Origin: Desulfovibrio sp.
GTDB lineage: Bacteria; Desulfobacterota; Desulfovibrionia; Desulfovibrionales; Desulfovibrionaceae
DNA length: 64,000 nucleotides
Direction: 5' to 3'
NCBI RefSeq assembly: GCF_034006445.1
Contig: NZ_JAVESS010000003.1
Location: forward strand, 299,955-363,954
Within the stretch, counting starts at the first letter, position 1. Each line of letters starts with the position of its first letter. The notes under the pieces were generated by a model. The model was not told the origin of the DNA. It did not search any database and worked only from the letters and a program-made list of their open reading frames with translations. Below, in pieces: positions 43,664-52,018 of the stretch. The position numbers and the translations under genes are program-made.

Positions 43664-46618
43664 CTATGATTCGTCTTCGTCATCCTCGGCCTTGCTCGGT
43701 GCGGGCTTGGCCGTTGCGCCGTCCGCTCCCGCCGGGGCGGATGGCCTGCGCCGGGGACGCCTGGTGGGCCGCCTGCTTATCGGTTGCTCCGATGCCGGGC
43801 GGGCGCTTTTCAGGCGTGGCGCAATATCCTTGATGTGGATATCCAGCTGCGGGAAGGCCACTTCAATACGCTGTTTGCGGAACTCTTTTTCTATTTCCAG
43901 GCGGATGTCCGACGCGGTGGAAGAGCCCACGTCATAGTCGCGTACCCAGAAGGTCAAACTGAAATCAAGGGTGCTGGCGCCAAAGTCCGCAAAGTTCACG
44001 GCTGGCGGGGGGTACTTGAGCACATTGCTGTTGGCGTTGGCCGTGCCCAGCAGGATGCGCATGACTACGGCAGTGTCGCTGCCGTAGGCGACGCCTATCT
44101 TGATCTCCTTGCGCACGGTGCGGCTGTTGCGCGTCCAGTTGATGAGGCGGCTGGCCACAAATTCCGAGTTGGGCACGATGATCAGGGCATTGTCAAAGGT
44201 TTCCACCATGGTGGCGCGCACGCTGATCTTGCGTACCCGCCCCTGGGTGCCGCCCACTTCCACCACGTCGCCAGCCTGCAGCGTACGGCTGAAAATCAGG
44301 ATGAGGCCGGAAAGGAAGTTGTTGACGATGGTCTGCATGCCAAAACCGATACCCACGGAAAGACCACCAGCCACCATGGCGAGGTTGCTCAGTTCCATGC
44401 CAAGGGCCTTGAGCACGAAAAGGCCGAAGAAGCACCAGAGGGCGTAGGAAAACGCCGTCTGAATGGGGGGAATGAGGGTAGCGTCTATTTGCAGGCCCTG
44501 CTTGGGCAGGCGGCCCAGAAAGCGCGAACCCATGCTCACGGCAGTGCGCGTGATGTAGAAGGCGCTGACGATCATGAGCAAATGCAGGATGTTGAACTGC
44601 GTTGCCCCCACATTGACGCCCCGCAGGATGTAGTATTGCAGCAGGGGCAGGCCGCCGGGCAGGGTGCCCACCCACAGGGTGACGCCCATAAAGGCCACAA
44701 CCAGCACCACGGGAGCGGCCAGAGCCACGGCCATGTGGGCCAGAGCGGCGCGCACGCCCTCCTGGGGCAGCTTTTCGCTAATGGTGGTCACAAAGCTCAT
44801 GCCGCCCAGAGACAGCTGCAGCGCCAGGGAGCAGGACACAAAGCAGAGGTAGAGCACCATGCTGTACAGGTGCAGGCCGAAGATGCTCATGACGAGGCAT
44901 ATCCACAGCACCACGGGTTCTGTTTCCAGCACGGATGTTTCCGCGTGCAGGGGGCCGAGGTCCTGTTCCTTGCGGCGGCGCATGCGGACAATGTCCACAA
45001 TGAGCAGGGCCATCCAGATAAGAACCACCAGCGGCTTGACCAGCGGCAGGTACACAAGCACGTAGGCGCACAGGGTCAGCGGGATAAGATGCCAGAGGGG
45101 CGAGCGCTCGAGCTGCACCTCGGGATATTTGAGCCGCCGCAGATCCCAGGCCAGATATATCTGGGCCACAATGAGGCTCAGGTTGCCGAATGCCAGAAAC
45201 AGCCTGAAAAACTCGCCCGACGCGGACAGCGAACTGCCAAGAAGGGCCAGGCCCACACAAAGCCAGGGCAGGGTTACATGAAAGATGTGTCTGACCGCAG
45301 GGGTGGATTTTTCGTTGAGCCAGCGGCGTGAGAACATCACGGTAATGACGCCCGTGAACAGCAGGCAGACGAAAAACCGCAGCACGGCTGTGCCCCAGCT
45401 TTCCAGCGTGATGGGCACCTCAACGGGGATGCGCAGCATCATGCCCTGATAGGAATAGGTCATCTGCTTGGAAAAATCCGTCCAGGCCGACGCGCTGAGC
45501 CAGGGAACCGGCTTTTGCAGATAATAGTCCTTCCACAGGGCGGGAAGCTGGGTGGCGATTTCTTCGCGGGTTTTTTCCAGCCGGTTGAGCAGGGACAGCG
45601 AAGGGGCCAGGGCCGTGTCGTACTGGGCCAGCACCGCTGTAAGCCGCAGGCGGGTCATGGCAAGCGAGCGGATGTATTCCTGCATTTCAGGGCTCAGGCG
45701 CTCATCGTGCAGGTCTTCGGGCAGGCTGTCGGCAAGATAGCTGATGCGCTCAAGCAGGGCCTGCGACTCCCCGCGCGCGGCCATCAGGGGCGCGAGGATC
45801 TTGTTCACTTCCGTGATGGTCACCGTCAGACGGCGGCTGACGGCCTCCATGGCGTTGGGCCAGTTTTTATAGGTATTGCTCAACACAAGCAGACGGCGCG
45901 CCTCTTCAATAAAGGGCTGCACCTTTTCGCTCACGTTGAAGGCGCGGTCGCCAAAGGAGTCGCTCATGGCCAGAGCCTTGGCGTTGACCTCGTCAAGCAT
46001 GTTGTGCTGGTTGCTCCAGACCATGGCCCAGGGGTCGTGCAGCACGCCGCCTTTTTCCTCTTCCGGCTCGGCTGCCTGCTCGTCGCCCTGCGCCTCTTTT
46101 TTGTCGGTTCCGGCAGGGCGGGCTTCACCCTTGTCGGTCTTGGGCGCGGCGGCTTCTTTTTTATCGGTCTTGGGCTTGGGCGCGGGCTTTTTTTCGACCT
46201 TGGGCTTGGAGGGCTCTTTTTTCTCCGGCTTTTCCGCTTTTTCCGATTGTGACGCGGAGGTTGCCGCGCCGGATTCGGCCGGGGGCGTGACAGACGAAGC
46301 AGAGGCGGCCGGGGCCGTGGCAGACGAAGCAGAGGCGGCCGGGGGCACGACAGACGAAGAAGAGGCGGCCGGGGCCGCGCCTTCGGGGCTTACGGGCACG
46401 GCAACCGGGGGTTCCGGCCGCGCGGCGGGCGCGGGCGTCGTGTCGGCGCTACGGGCAGGGCTGACGCCTGCGGGGGCGGCATTGTCCTGTTTGGGTTTTT
46501 CGGTGGTGGTGGCCGGTTCTTGCGGCGCGGCCGCGTCGGCGGCCAGTGCCCGCTGTTCCGTCATGAAACAGCACAGGATCAGCAGAAAAAAAGCAAGAAA
46601 ACGGGATATGGAGTGCAT
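43664..46618 (-). CDS. Large MscS-family mechanosensitive channel (MscK/YnaI-like) with long periplasmic region
   Basis: 984 residues. Signal peptide (MHSISRFLAFFLLILCC), then about 180 residues of Ala/Pro/Ser repeats (AASASS, PPA) and Lys-rich PKTDKKE repeats. A helical periplasmic domain follows, then about eleven membrane segments. The MscS pore is VGGLSVGIGFGMQTIVNN and the beta domain VVEVGGTQGRVRKISVRATMVETFDN. It ends in an Arg/Pro tail and an acidic DDEDES. It opens under membrane tension to release solutes during osmotic downshock. ATG 46618 has GAGG spaced correctly; the frame also reads from a TTG at 46630. The low-complexity N-terminus is typical of this lineage and probably spans the cell wall. 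Confidence 0.9.
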   Translation of the reverse strand: MHSISRFLAFFLLILCCFMTEQRALAADAAAPQEPATTTEKPKQDNAAPAGVSPARSADTTPAPAARPEPPVAVPVSPEGAAPAASSSSVVPPAASASSATAPAASASSVTPPAESGAATSASQSEKAEKPEKKEPSKPKVEKKPAPKPKTDKKEAAAPKTDKGEARPAGTDKKEAQGDEQAAEPEEEKGGVLHDPWAMVWSNQHNMLDEVNAKALAMSDSFGDRAFNVSEKVQPFIEEARRLLVLSNTYKNWPNAMEAVSRRLTVTITEVNKILAPLMAARGESQALLERISYLADSLPEDLHDERLSPEMQEYIRSLAMTRLRLTAVLAQYDTALAPSLSLLNRLEKTREEIATQLPALWKDYYLQKPVPWLSASAWTDFSKQMTYSYQGMMLRIPVEVPITLESWGTAVLRFFVCLLFTGVITVMFSRRWLNEKSTPAVRHIFHVTLPWLCVGLALLGSSLSASGEFFRLFLAFGNLSLIVAQIYLAWDLRRLKYPEVQLERSPLWHLIPLTLCAYVLVYLPLVKPLVVLIWMALLIVDIVRMRRRKEQDLGPLHAETSVLETEPVVLWICLVMSIFGLHLYSMVLYLCFVSCSLALQLSLGGMSFVTTISEKLPQEGVRAALAHMAVALAAPVVLVVAFMGVTLWVGTLPGGLPLLQYYILRGVNVGATQFNILHLLMIVSAFYITRTAVSMGSRFLGRLPKQGLQIDATLIPPIQTAFSYALWCFFGLFVLKALGMELSNLAMVAGGLSVGIGFGMQTIVNNFLSGLILIFSRTLQAGDVVEVGGTQGRVRKISVRATMVETFDNALIIVPNSEFVASRLINWTRNSRTVRKEIKIGVAYGSDTAVVMRILLGTANANSNVLKYPPPAVNFADFGASTLDFSLTFWVRDYDVGSSTASDIRLEIEKEFRKQRIEVAFPQLDIHIKDIAPRLKSARPASEQPISRRPTRRPRRRPSAPAGADGATAKPAPSKAEDDEDES

Positions 46619-47070
46619 GAACGACCTCAAGAGGATATGCCGGATTTTTCATCACTGCCCGAAGGGGGATTTCTCCCGTGGGCTGCAGGAAAACGGCGTA
46701 ACATCATTGCCATTACACCGTTCTGAATGCATACGCCAAGATCCGGACTTTGAAAAGAGCGCAAGGGCGGCAGAAGTCCGGCGGCCCGGTGCGTCATGCG
46801 CCTGCCCCCCTGTGCACGCCGCAATGACGCCGATGACGTGTCCGTGATGACGTGCCTGTGCATAACGTGGCGCGTATGACGTGACCGTATTGCCGTTGAA
46901 CGCGCGAAAGGCCCGCGCGCCCGCGCGGGAGTGCGGCATGCCCGAAAACAGACATGCAGGCACATCCATGTGGCAAACTTGGGAGACGCAGCGGCCTTGC
47001 AGGACTGTGCGCAGGAATTCTGGCGCGTTCGGGGCTGGACAAGGCGACCGCACAGCGGCATATTCTGCCA

Positions 47071-48066
47071 ATGGAAAAACCGTCAGTTTCAGCCCATGCC
47101 GTGCCCGTGGCTCTTGCCCGTTGCGAAGGTTACGACCGCCGCTCCCTTGATCAACTGGTGGGGGAAGTGCTGGACGCCGCCCGCATTGCGCAATCCTGCT
47201 CCCTCAAGGTGGGAACCAAGGTGCTTGTGAAGCCCAACCTGCTCATGGGCAAGTCGCTGGCGTGTACCTCGCCGGGGGTGGTGGCCGCCGCCTGCCGCTG
47301 GTTGCGCGACCACGGTGCGCAGATGGCCGTGGCGGATTCGCCGGGGTTTGGCCGTGCGAGGTCGGTGGCGCGCGCCATCGGGCTTGAGAGCGCCCTGCGC
47401 CCTCTGGGCCTTGACGTGCGCGAACTTGACAGACCCGTGCCCGTAACGCTGCCACTACCGCAAGGATCCCGGTCAGCGCATACCGGCAAGGGGGGGACGC
47501 GCTTTCATGTGGCGCGCGCCGTGCATGAGTGTGATTTCATTCTTTCCCTGCCGCGCGTCAAGGCGCATAGCCAGATGCTGCTCACCTTTGCGGTCAAGAA
47601 CTGTTTTGGCTGCGTGAGCGGGCTGCACAAGGCTGTGGCCCATGCCCGCGAGGGGCGCGACCCTGCATATTTTGCGGACTGCCTGGCCGCCCTGTGGGCC
47701 GTTTTGCCGCCAGTGGCGGCTCTGGCTGACGGCGGCGTGGCCATGCACGTCACCGGGCCGTCCGGGGGCAAGCCTTTTGTGCTGCATTTGATGGGGGCCA
47801 GCGCCTCGGCCGTGGCCCTGGACGAAGCCCTGTACGCGGTTTTCGGGCTTGCGCCCGAGGCCGTGCCTCTTGGGGCCGCCCTGGTGCGCCGCAAGGCGCA
47901 GGGCAGCGCCGCGTCTGGCACGGAAGTGACCTTTCCCCTGTTGCGGCCCGAAAATTTTGACGCGCGCGGTTTTGAGCTGCCTAGGGAACTTTCCCACACG
48001 TCCTTTCATCCCGCACGTTTTGTGCAGAGTTGTCTACGCCGCATCATCGCAGCCGTTAAAAAATAA
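47071..48066 (+). CDS. DUF362 family protein
   Basis: 331 residues, cytosolic, without the C-terminal ferredoxin domain of some relatives. DUF362 features: VLVKPNLLMGK near the N-terminus, MAVADSPGFGRA, and FILSLPRVKAHSQMLLTFAVKNCFGCVSG. The family is of unknown function; some members have been tied to metal or Fe-S proteins. ATG 47071 has no strong ribosome binding site; the frame is open to 46954 through a GC-rich stretch I consider non-coding. It ends 11 bases before thiE, so the two are an operon. Upstream (46619-47070) four TGACGTG copies at 14-15 bp spacing are the only notable feature. Confidence 0.85.
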   Translation: MEKPSVSAHAVPVALARCEGYDRRSLDQLVGEVLDAARIAQSCSLKVGTKVLVKPNLLMGKSLACTSPGVVAAACRWLRDHGAQMAVADSPGFGRARSVARAIGLESALRPLGLDVRELDRPVPVTLPLPQGSRSAHTGKGGTRFHVARAVHECDFILSLPRVKAHSQMLLTFAVKNCFGCVSGLHKAVAHAREGRDPAYFADCLAALWAVLPPVAALADGGVAMHVTGPSGGKPFVLHLMGASASAVALDEALYAVFGLAPEAVPLGAALVRRKAQGSAASGTEVTFPLLRPENFDARGFELPRELSHTSFHPARFVQSCLRRIIAAVKK

Positions 48067-48077
48067 GTGAGCCGAAC

Positions 48078-48725
48078 ATGCCCAGAATACTTCCCGGTGA
48101 AACGGATATATACGCCATCACGGATTCGCGTCTTTCCCTTGGCCGCCCGCTTGAAGAAGTGGCCTCAGCCCTGTTGGGGGCAGGCGTGCGCATTTTGCAG
48201 TACCGCGAAAAGTGCTTCAAGGGCGGTGAAATGCTTGAAGAATGCCGCCTGTTGCGCCGCCTGACCAAGGAGGCCGGAGCCTGCTTTATCGTCAATGACC
48301 ACATCGACATAGCCATGCTGGTCAAGGCTGACGGCGTGCACGTGGGGCAGGAGGATCTGCCTGTGCCCGAAGTGCGCAGTCTGGTGGGGCCGGACGTGAT
48401 CATCGGCCTTTCCACGCATGAGCCGGAGCAGGCGCTGGCTGCCAGGGGCCTTGGGGCAGATTATCTGGGAGTGGGGCCCATTTTCGCCACGCAGACCAAG
48501 GAAGACGTGGTGGCCCCCGTGGGCTTTGACTATCTGGACTGGGTTGCCGCCAACATCGATCTGTCCTTTGTGGCCATTGGGGGCATCAAGACCCACAATA
48601 TCGGCGATGTGGCGCGCCACGGCGCGCGTTGCTGCTGCCTTGTGTCCGAACTGGTGGGCGCGCCGGATATCGCCGCCAGCGTAAGGGCCGTGCGTGAAGC
48701 CATGGCCGAGGGCTTGCGCGGCTAG
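48078..48725 (+). CDS. thiE: Thiamine-phosphate synthase
   Basis: ThiE joins the thiazole phosphate and HMP pyrophosphate halves of thiamine. 215 residues, a TIM barrel of normal length. Substrate and magnesium binding residues are visible: ILQYREK (pyrophosphate-binding QYR-K), FIVNDHIDIAMLVKADGVHVGQEDLP, and YLGVGPIFATQTK. The phosphate-binding GG is in FVAIGGIK. It follows the DUF362 gene by 11 bases. No TPP riboswitch was seen upstream and no other thi gene is in the window. A hairpin terminator follows. Confidence 0.95.
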   Translation: MPRILPGETDIYAITDSRLSLGRPLEEVASALLGAGVRILQYREKCFKGGEMLEECRLLRRLTKEAGACFIVNDHIDIAMLVKADGVHVGQEDLPVPEVRSLVGPDVIIGLSTHEPEQALAARGLGADYLGVGPIFATQTKEDVVAPVGFDYLDWVAANIDLSFVAIGGIKTHNIGDVARHGARCCCLVSELVGAPDIAASVRAVREAMAEGLRG

Positions 48726-48752
48726 GCAAGGCTCAGGCTTATCCAGCTTTAC

Positions 48753-48795
48753 CAAAGGCGGGGCGCTCTGTTGCTGACAGAGCGTCCCGCCTTTG
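48753..48795 (+). terminator. Hairpin terminator of the DUF362-thiE operon
   Basis: CAAAGGCGGG-CGCTCTGT / ACAGAGCG-CCCGCCTTTG stem of about 18 bp, 28 bases past the thiE stop. The U-tract is poor, so it may act mainly by protecting the 3' end. Confidence 0.65.
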
Positions 48796-48940
48796 TACGT
48801 GCGTCTGCCGCGTGTGCGTCGTGCCGCCACCGGAGAGGCGGAAGCCGATACATTTTGCGATGGTATGCGGCCTTAAAAACGCCGTTACTGGAACCCCAGC
48901 CTCGGATCAGTGCACCCTTTCATCCATGCCAAACAATATA

Positions 48941-49053
48941 AAAGTTTTAGGGGGTGGGGGTGTGGGGGAGGAGACCCTTTTGCAAAAGGGTCCCTCCCCC
49001 ACAAAGCATCTCACCTCCCCCACAAAGCATTTCCCTCCCCCCCCACAAAGCAT
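48941..49053. repeat. Repeat A copy 5 with extra right-arm copies
   Basis: Complete hairpin GTGGGGGAGGAGACCCTTTT-GC-AAAAGGGTCCCTCCCCCAC (48962-49001), then two more copies of the right arm plus tail (CTCCCCCACAAAGCATTTC type) in tandem. Between converging thiE and the LysR gene. Confidence 0.85.
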
Positions 49054-49076
49054 TGCAACACACCAGTTCTCTACCT

Positions 49077-49940
49077 TCAGGCATCCTGCCTGTGCAGGCT
49101 CTGCCGCAGGGCCGTCATATTGGCGGAAAGCATGCCCCTGCGCCAGACCAGTTCCGTGGTGGCCGTGCACAGGGGGTGTTTGAGCGGATGCACGGAAAGA
49201 ATGCCCTCGGTCCGGCAGAGGTGCAGCACTGATTCCGGCACAGCGCCCACGCCCATGCCGGCAATGACGCCGCCCACAATGGCGTGGTAGGAGGCCAGTT
49301 CCGCTATGCGTTCCGGCTCGCGGCCAAAGGCCCGAAACCAGTTGACCAGGCGGTTGCGGTAGGCGCAGCCGCCCTGAAAGGCCAGCACTGTCTTGCGGCC
49401 GATGTCGTCGGGGCAGCAAATGGGGGAGTGGCCTTCGGGCGCGATGACCACCAGTTCCTCGGCAAAGGCGTCCATGCGCTCCAGCCTGTCGTCCTCGGGC
49501 ATGTCCACCACAAAGGCCGCGTCCAGCCTGTTTTCCAGCATGTCTTCATACAGCGAGCGGCTGGTGCCGATGACCAGTTCCAGCGCGATTTGCGGGTAGC
49601 CCGCGTGCAGCCGCGCCAGCACTTCAGGCAGGCGTACAGCCGCCGCGCTTTCCAGCGCGCCGATACGGAATTTGCCGCCGGGGACCATGCCCCTGACGCG
49701 GTCTTCCGCCTCATCCATCATGGCCAGTATCTTGCGGGCGTAGCCGTAGAGGGTGTGCGCCTTGTCCGTGGGGTAGAGGCGCTTTTTTTCCCGCAAAAAA
49801 AGCTGCACCCCCAGCTCTTCCTCCAGCTGGAGAATGCGCGTGGTCACGCCCGAGGGCACACGGTTCAGCTCCTTGGCCGCGGCGGTGATGCTGCCCGCTT
49901 CCATAACGCTGACAAGGGTTCGCAGGTCTGCCAGTTCCAT
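49077..49940 (-). CDS. LysR-family regulator, probably controlling lrgAB
   Basis: 287 residues. Winged helix-turn-helix at 1-60 (MELADLRTLVSVMEAGSITAAAKEL, given here in two parts: DLRTLVSVMEAGSITAAA and RVPSGVTTRILQLEEELGV). The two-lobed effector-binding domain follows (FRIGALESAAAVRLP to LRQSLHRQ). Normal LTTR length. Divergent from the LrgA/LrgB pair, as CidR is from cidABC in Gram-positives, so it likely senses a central metabolite such as pyruvate or acetate (inference) and activates or represses the pair through the dyad in the shared promoter. Confidence 0.9.
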   Translation of the reverse strand: MELADLRTLVSVMEAGSITAAAKELNRVPSGVTTRILQLEEELGVQLFLREKKRLYPTDKAHTLYGYARKILAMMDEAEDRVRGMVPGGKFRIGALESAAAVRLPEVLARLHAGYPQIALELVIGTSRSLYEDMLENRLDAAFVVDMPEDDRLERMDAFAEELVVIAPEGHSPICCPDDIGRKTVLAFQGGCAYRNRLVNWFRAFGREPERIAELASYHAIVGGVIAGMGVGAVPESVLHLCRTEGILSVHPLKHPLCTATTELVWRRGMLSANMTALRQSLHRQDA

Positions 49941-49974
49941 ATGTTCACCAATTTTGATGGTTATTGTTATTTTT

Positions 49975-49991
49975 ATTCATTTGTAATGAAT
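49975..49991. promoter_or_regulatory. LysR-type operator between the regulator and lrgA
   Basis: ATTCATT-TGT-AATGAAT, perfect 7-bp arms fitting the T-N11-A LysR rule, 34 bases ahead of the regulator ATG. TATACT further right (near 49996) could be a -10 for lrgA. Confidence 0.7.
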
Positions 49992-50069
49992 GTACCCATT
50001 ATATACTCTGCTTGCAATGGCAAGCGGCGCGGTTTTCAGCGCTGCGTTCAACCTTGACGGTAGGCGGAC

Positions 50070-50465
50070 ATGAAAGAGACGTGGAAGTTTTTATGGCAGA
50101 TGGCCATCCTGGCGGGCCTGTTCTGGGGTTCGGACTGGCTGGTGCGCACCGTGGGCCTGCCGGTGCCGGGCAATGTTTTTGGCATTGTGGTGCTTTTTTT
50201 TCTTTTGCTCACAGGCGTCATCAAGGAGCAACAGATCAGCACGGCGGCCAATTTTTTGCTCAAGCACATGGTGTTTTTCTTTGTGCCCGTGGCCGTGGGT
50301 CTCATGCAGTGGGGCGGCGTTTTTTATGAATATGGCTGGATATTGTTGATCGCCATTGTCATCAGCGCCATTTTGCCCTTGCTGACCGTGGGGCTGCTGG
50401 GCAGGGCATTGCGCCGCAGGGCAAGCAAGAGGGAGGGCGCGACATGCAATCCTACGCAAGCATAA
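50070..50465 (+). CDS. lrgA: CidA/LrgA-family holin-like membrane protein
   Basis: 131 residues with four hydrophobic segments. Family stretches: WLVRTVGLPVPGNVFGIVVLFFLLLTGVI (PGNVFG is the conserved turn), ANFLLKHMVFFFVPVAVGLM, ending in a short basic tail. LrgA/CidA proteins oligomerise in the cytoplasmic membrane and are linked to pyruvate transport and to cell lysis control. It overlaps lrgB by 22 bases, indicating translational coupling. Confidence 0.9.
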   Translation: MKETWKFLWQMAILAGLFWGSDWLVRTVGLPVPGNVFGIVVLFFLLLTGVIKEQQISTAANFLLKHMVFFFVPVAVGLMQWGGVFYEYGWILLIAIVISAILPLLTVGLLGRALRRRASKREGATCNPTQA

Positions 50466-51157
50466 GCACGGTGCTGTGCATACTTGGCACCTTGCTGGCC
50501 TATATGGCGGTGCGCACGCTGTACCTGCGTTACAAGCATCCCCTGCTGAATATCGTGGCTCTTGGAGCCGCCGCCGTGATAACTGTGCTGGTGGTTTTTG
50601 ATATTCCCTACGCTGTTTACGAACCCTCGGCAAAAATCATGACAGCGTTCATCGGCCCGGCCACGGTTGCGCTGGCCCTGCCCCTGTACCGTTACCGCCA
50701 CGTGCTCTTGCGCTACGCGCTTGCCATCATGGGCAGCGTGTGCGCGGGAACCTTTGTGGCCATGTTTTCGGCGGGTTTGCTGGCAAAGGTCGGCGGACTG
50801 CCGCAGGAAGTGGTCATATCCATTCTTCCCAAGAGCTCGTCCATTCCTTTTGCCATTGAGGTGGCGGGCATGTACGGCGGCATACCGTCGCTGACGGCGG
50901 CCTTTGTGGTGGCCACGGGCACGCTTGGTTCCCTTATCGGCGGGTGGACTTTGAATCTGGCGCGCGTGGCCGATCCCTTTGCCAGAGGGCTGGCCCTCGG
51001 CACGGTGTCCCATGCTCAGGGCACGGCGGCGGCCCTGCAGGAAGGGGAAGAAGCGGGGGCCATGGGCGGGCTGGCGCTCATACTTGCGGGTATTTTTACC
51101 GCAGCCCTGGTTCCTGTTGCGGTTTCGCTGCTGATGCGCGTTCCGGTTTTGGGTTAG
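50444..51157 (+). CDS. lrgB: LrgB/CidB-family membrane protein
   Basis: 237 residues, polytopic. LrgB signatures: YKHPLLNIVALG-type start, IGPATVALALPLYRY, LLPKSSSIPFAIEV (given as ILPKSSSIPFAIEV in this protein) and the C-terminal GLALGTVSHAQGTAAALQEG. It is the partner of LrgA. Its ATG lies inside the end of lrgA. Repeat A copy 6 follows 28 bases after the stop and probably terminates the pair. Confidence 0.93.
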   Translation: MQSYASISTVLCILGTLLAYMAVRTLYLRYKHPLLNIVALGAAAVITVLVVFDIPYAVYEPSAKIMTAFIGPATVALALPLYRYRHVLLRYALAIMGSVCAGTFVAMFSAGLLAKVGGLPQEVVISILPKSSSIPFAIEVAGMYGGIPSLTAAFVVATGTLGSLIGGWTLNLARVADPFARGLALGTVSHAQGTAAALQEGEEAGAMGGLALILAGIFTAALVPVAVSLLMRVPVLG

Positions 51158-51184
51158 CCGTAAGGCTCAATACGCTGAAATACA

Positions 51185-51254
51185 TTGTGGGGGAGGGACC
51201 CTTTTAAAAAAGGGTCTCCTCCCCCACGCCCCCACCCCCTAAAATTTTTATTGT
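51185..51254 (-). repeat. Repeat A copy 6: terminator-like hairpin behind lrgB
   Basis: GTGGGGGAGGGACCCTTTT / AAAAGGGTCTCCTCCCCCAC then CCCCCTAAAATTTTTATTG, reversed relative to copies 1 and 3-5. Confidence 0.8.
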
Positions 51255-51327
51255 TTCTTAGTATGTTGCAAAAAATTTTTAGGTTTAAAGCGGGGGGCGG
51301 GCGGCTGGCCCGTGGCGTGCAAGAGGC

Positions 51328-51380
51328 GGTGCGTAATTTTTACTCATATGGCACAAAATTATGAGTAAAATTGTCGCACC
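51328..51380. promoter_or_regulatory. Large dyad, candidate enhancer site of the sigma-54 promoter
   Basis: GGTGCG-TAATTTTTACTCAT and ATGAGTAAAATT-GT-CGCACC are near-perfect 18-20 base arms around 13 bases. Its centre is about 100 bp upstream of the -24 element, the usual place for an enhancer-binding protein. Confidence 0.65.
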
Positions 51381-51402
51381 ATCAGGATGAAGCCCTGAGG
51401 GC

Positions 51403-51425
51403 TTTTCTATAAATTATATAGAAAA
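51403..51425. promoter_or_regulatory. AT-rich palindrome between enhancer and sigma-54 promoter
   Basis: TTTTCTATA-AATTA-TATAGAAAA, 9-bp arms, 30-50 bp ahead of the -24 box. Possible DNA-bending (IHF-type) or second regulator site. AGCCCTGAGGGCTTTT just upstream is a small terminator-like hairpin. Confidence 0.5.
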
Positions 51426-51454
51426 AGCAGCGTGTTAAACGAATTTTCCACGGC

Positions 51455-51469
51455 TGGCACGGCTTTTGC
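51455..51469 (+). promoter_or_regulatory. Sigma-54 promoter (exact consensus match)
   Basis: TGGCACG-GCTT-TTGC matches the TGGCACG-N4-TTGC consensus at every fixed position, with GG and GC exactly 10 bases apart. Transcription should start near 51481. The only transcript it can serve within 700 bases is the structured RNA below. Confidence 0.85.
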
Positions 51470-51480
51470 CAATAGCTTGT

Positions 51481-51676
51481 TGCTCCCGCTAAAGGTAAAG
51501 CAGGCCAGCCCTCCAGGCAGGGGCTGACCGCAGATTGGATTGTCCACACCCTCCTCCTGTGACAACCCCCTCGCGTCAGGCGGGCGCTACCCAGAATGCC
51601 CGCCTGACGCCCATGCTCAACCCAGTGAGCTTCCTTGCGACCCCGCCCGGACACACCCCGGGCGGGGTCTGGTTTT
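51481..51676 (+). ncRNA. Probable sigma-54-dependent small RNA (about 195 nt)
   Basis: From the predicted start to the terminator the sequence folds into three separate hairpins: CAGCCC/GGGCTG (51506-51526), GCGTCAGGCGGGC/GCCCGCCTGACGC with 12-nt loop GCTACCCAGAAT (51573-51610), and the terminator GACCCCGCCCGG/CCGGGCGGGGTC (51639-51669) followed by TGGTTTTATT. Single-stranded C-rich stretches (ACACCCTCCTCCTG, ACAACCCCCTCG) between stems could pair with G-rich ribosome binding sites. Open frames crossing it read through the terminator and have no start with a binding site. No known RNA family is recognised. Confidence 0.6.
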
Positions 51677-51680
51677 ATTA
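51639..51680 (+). terminator. Intrinsic terminator of the small RNA
   Basis: Perfect 12-bp GC stem, 7-nt loop, then TGGTTTTATTA. Confidence 0.8.
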
Positions 51681-51772
51681 TGGTTCCAGACTGTCGGGCG
51701 CACCAGCGCGCACAACGAAACGCCGGCGCAGGGCGGTAGTGCGTATTCGCCTGCCGGGTTTCTGCTGTTTGC

Positions 51773-51853
51773 GGTATTTACGACGTCTGGGCTGTCTGCG
51801 GCATTCGCGACGTCTGGGCCGTCTGCGGCATTCTCGACGTCTGGGCCGTCTGT
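51773..51853. repeat. 27-bp tandem repeat, three units
   Basis: Units at 51773, 51800 and 51827 built on CGACGTCTGGGCCGTCTGC. Same period as the coding minisatellite in the radical SAM gene, and both contain GCGACGTCT. Confidence 0.9.
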
Positions 51854-51984
51854 GGGGCTTTTCTGTCGTCTGCGCCTCGGCGCTTCGGCGCAACGCAGCG
51901 CGGTTTATCTGCGCGTGGTACTCAAGGACAAGGGCCTCCTCACGCGTCCCTGAGTATTTTCAAAGCCGGATTGCCCTGAAACAG

Positions 51985-52018
51985 AGAACCGTTGAGAACG
52001 GGCGTTCTCAACGGTTCT
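51985..52018. terminator. Perfect 15-bp hairpin abutting repeat B
   Basis: AGAACCGTTGAGAAC-GGGC-GTTCTCAACGGTTCT. No U-tract; it touches the first base of repeat B copy 5. It could be a terminator of either strand or part of a compound element. Confidence 0.4.
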
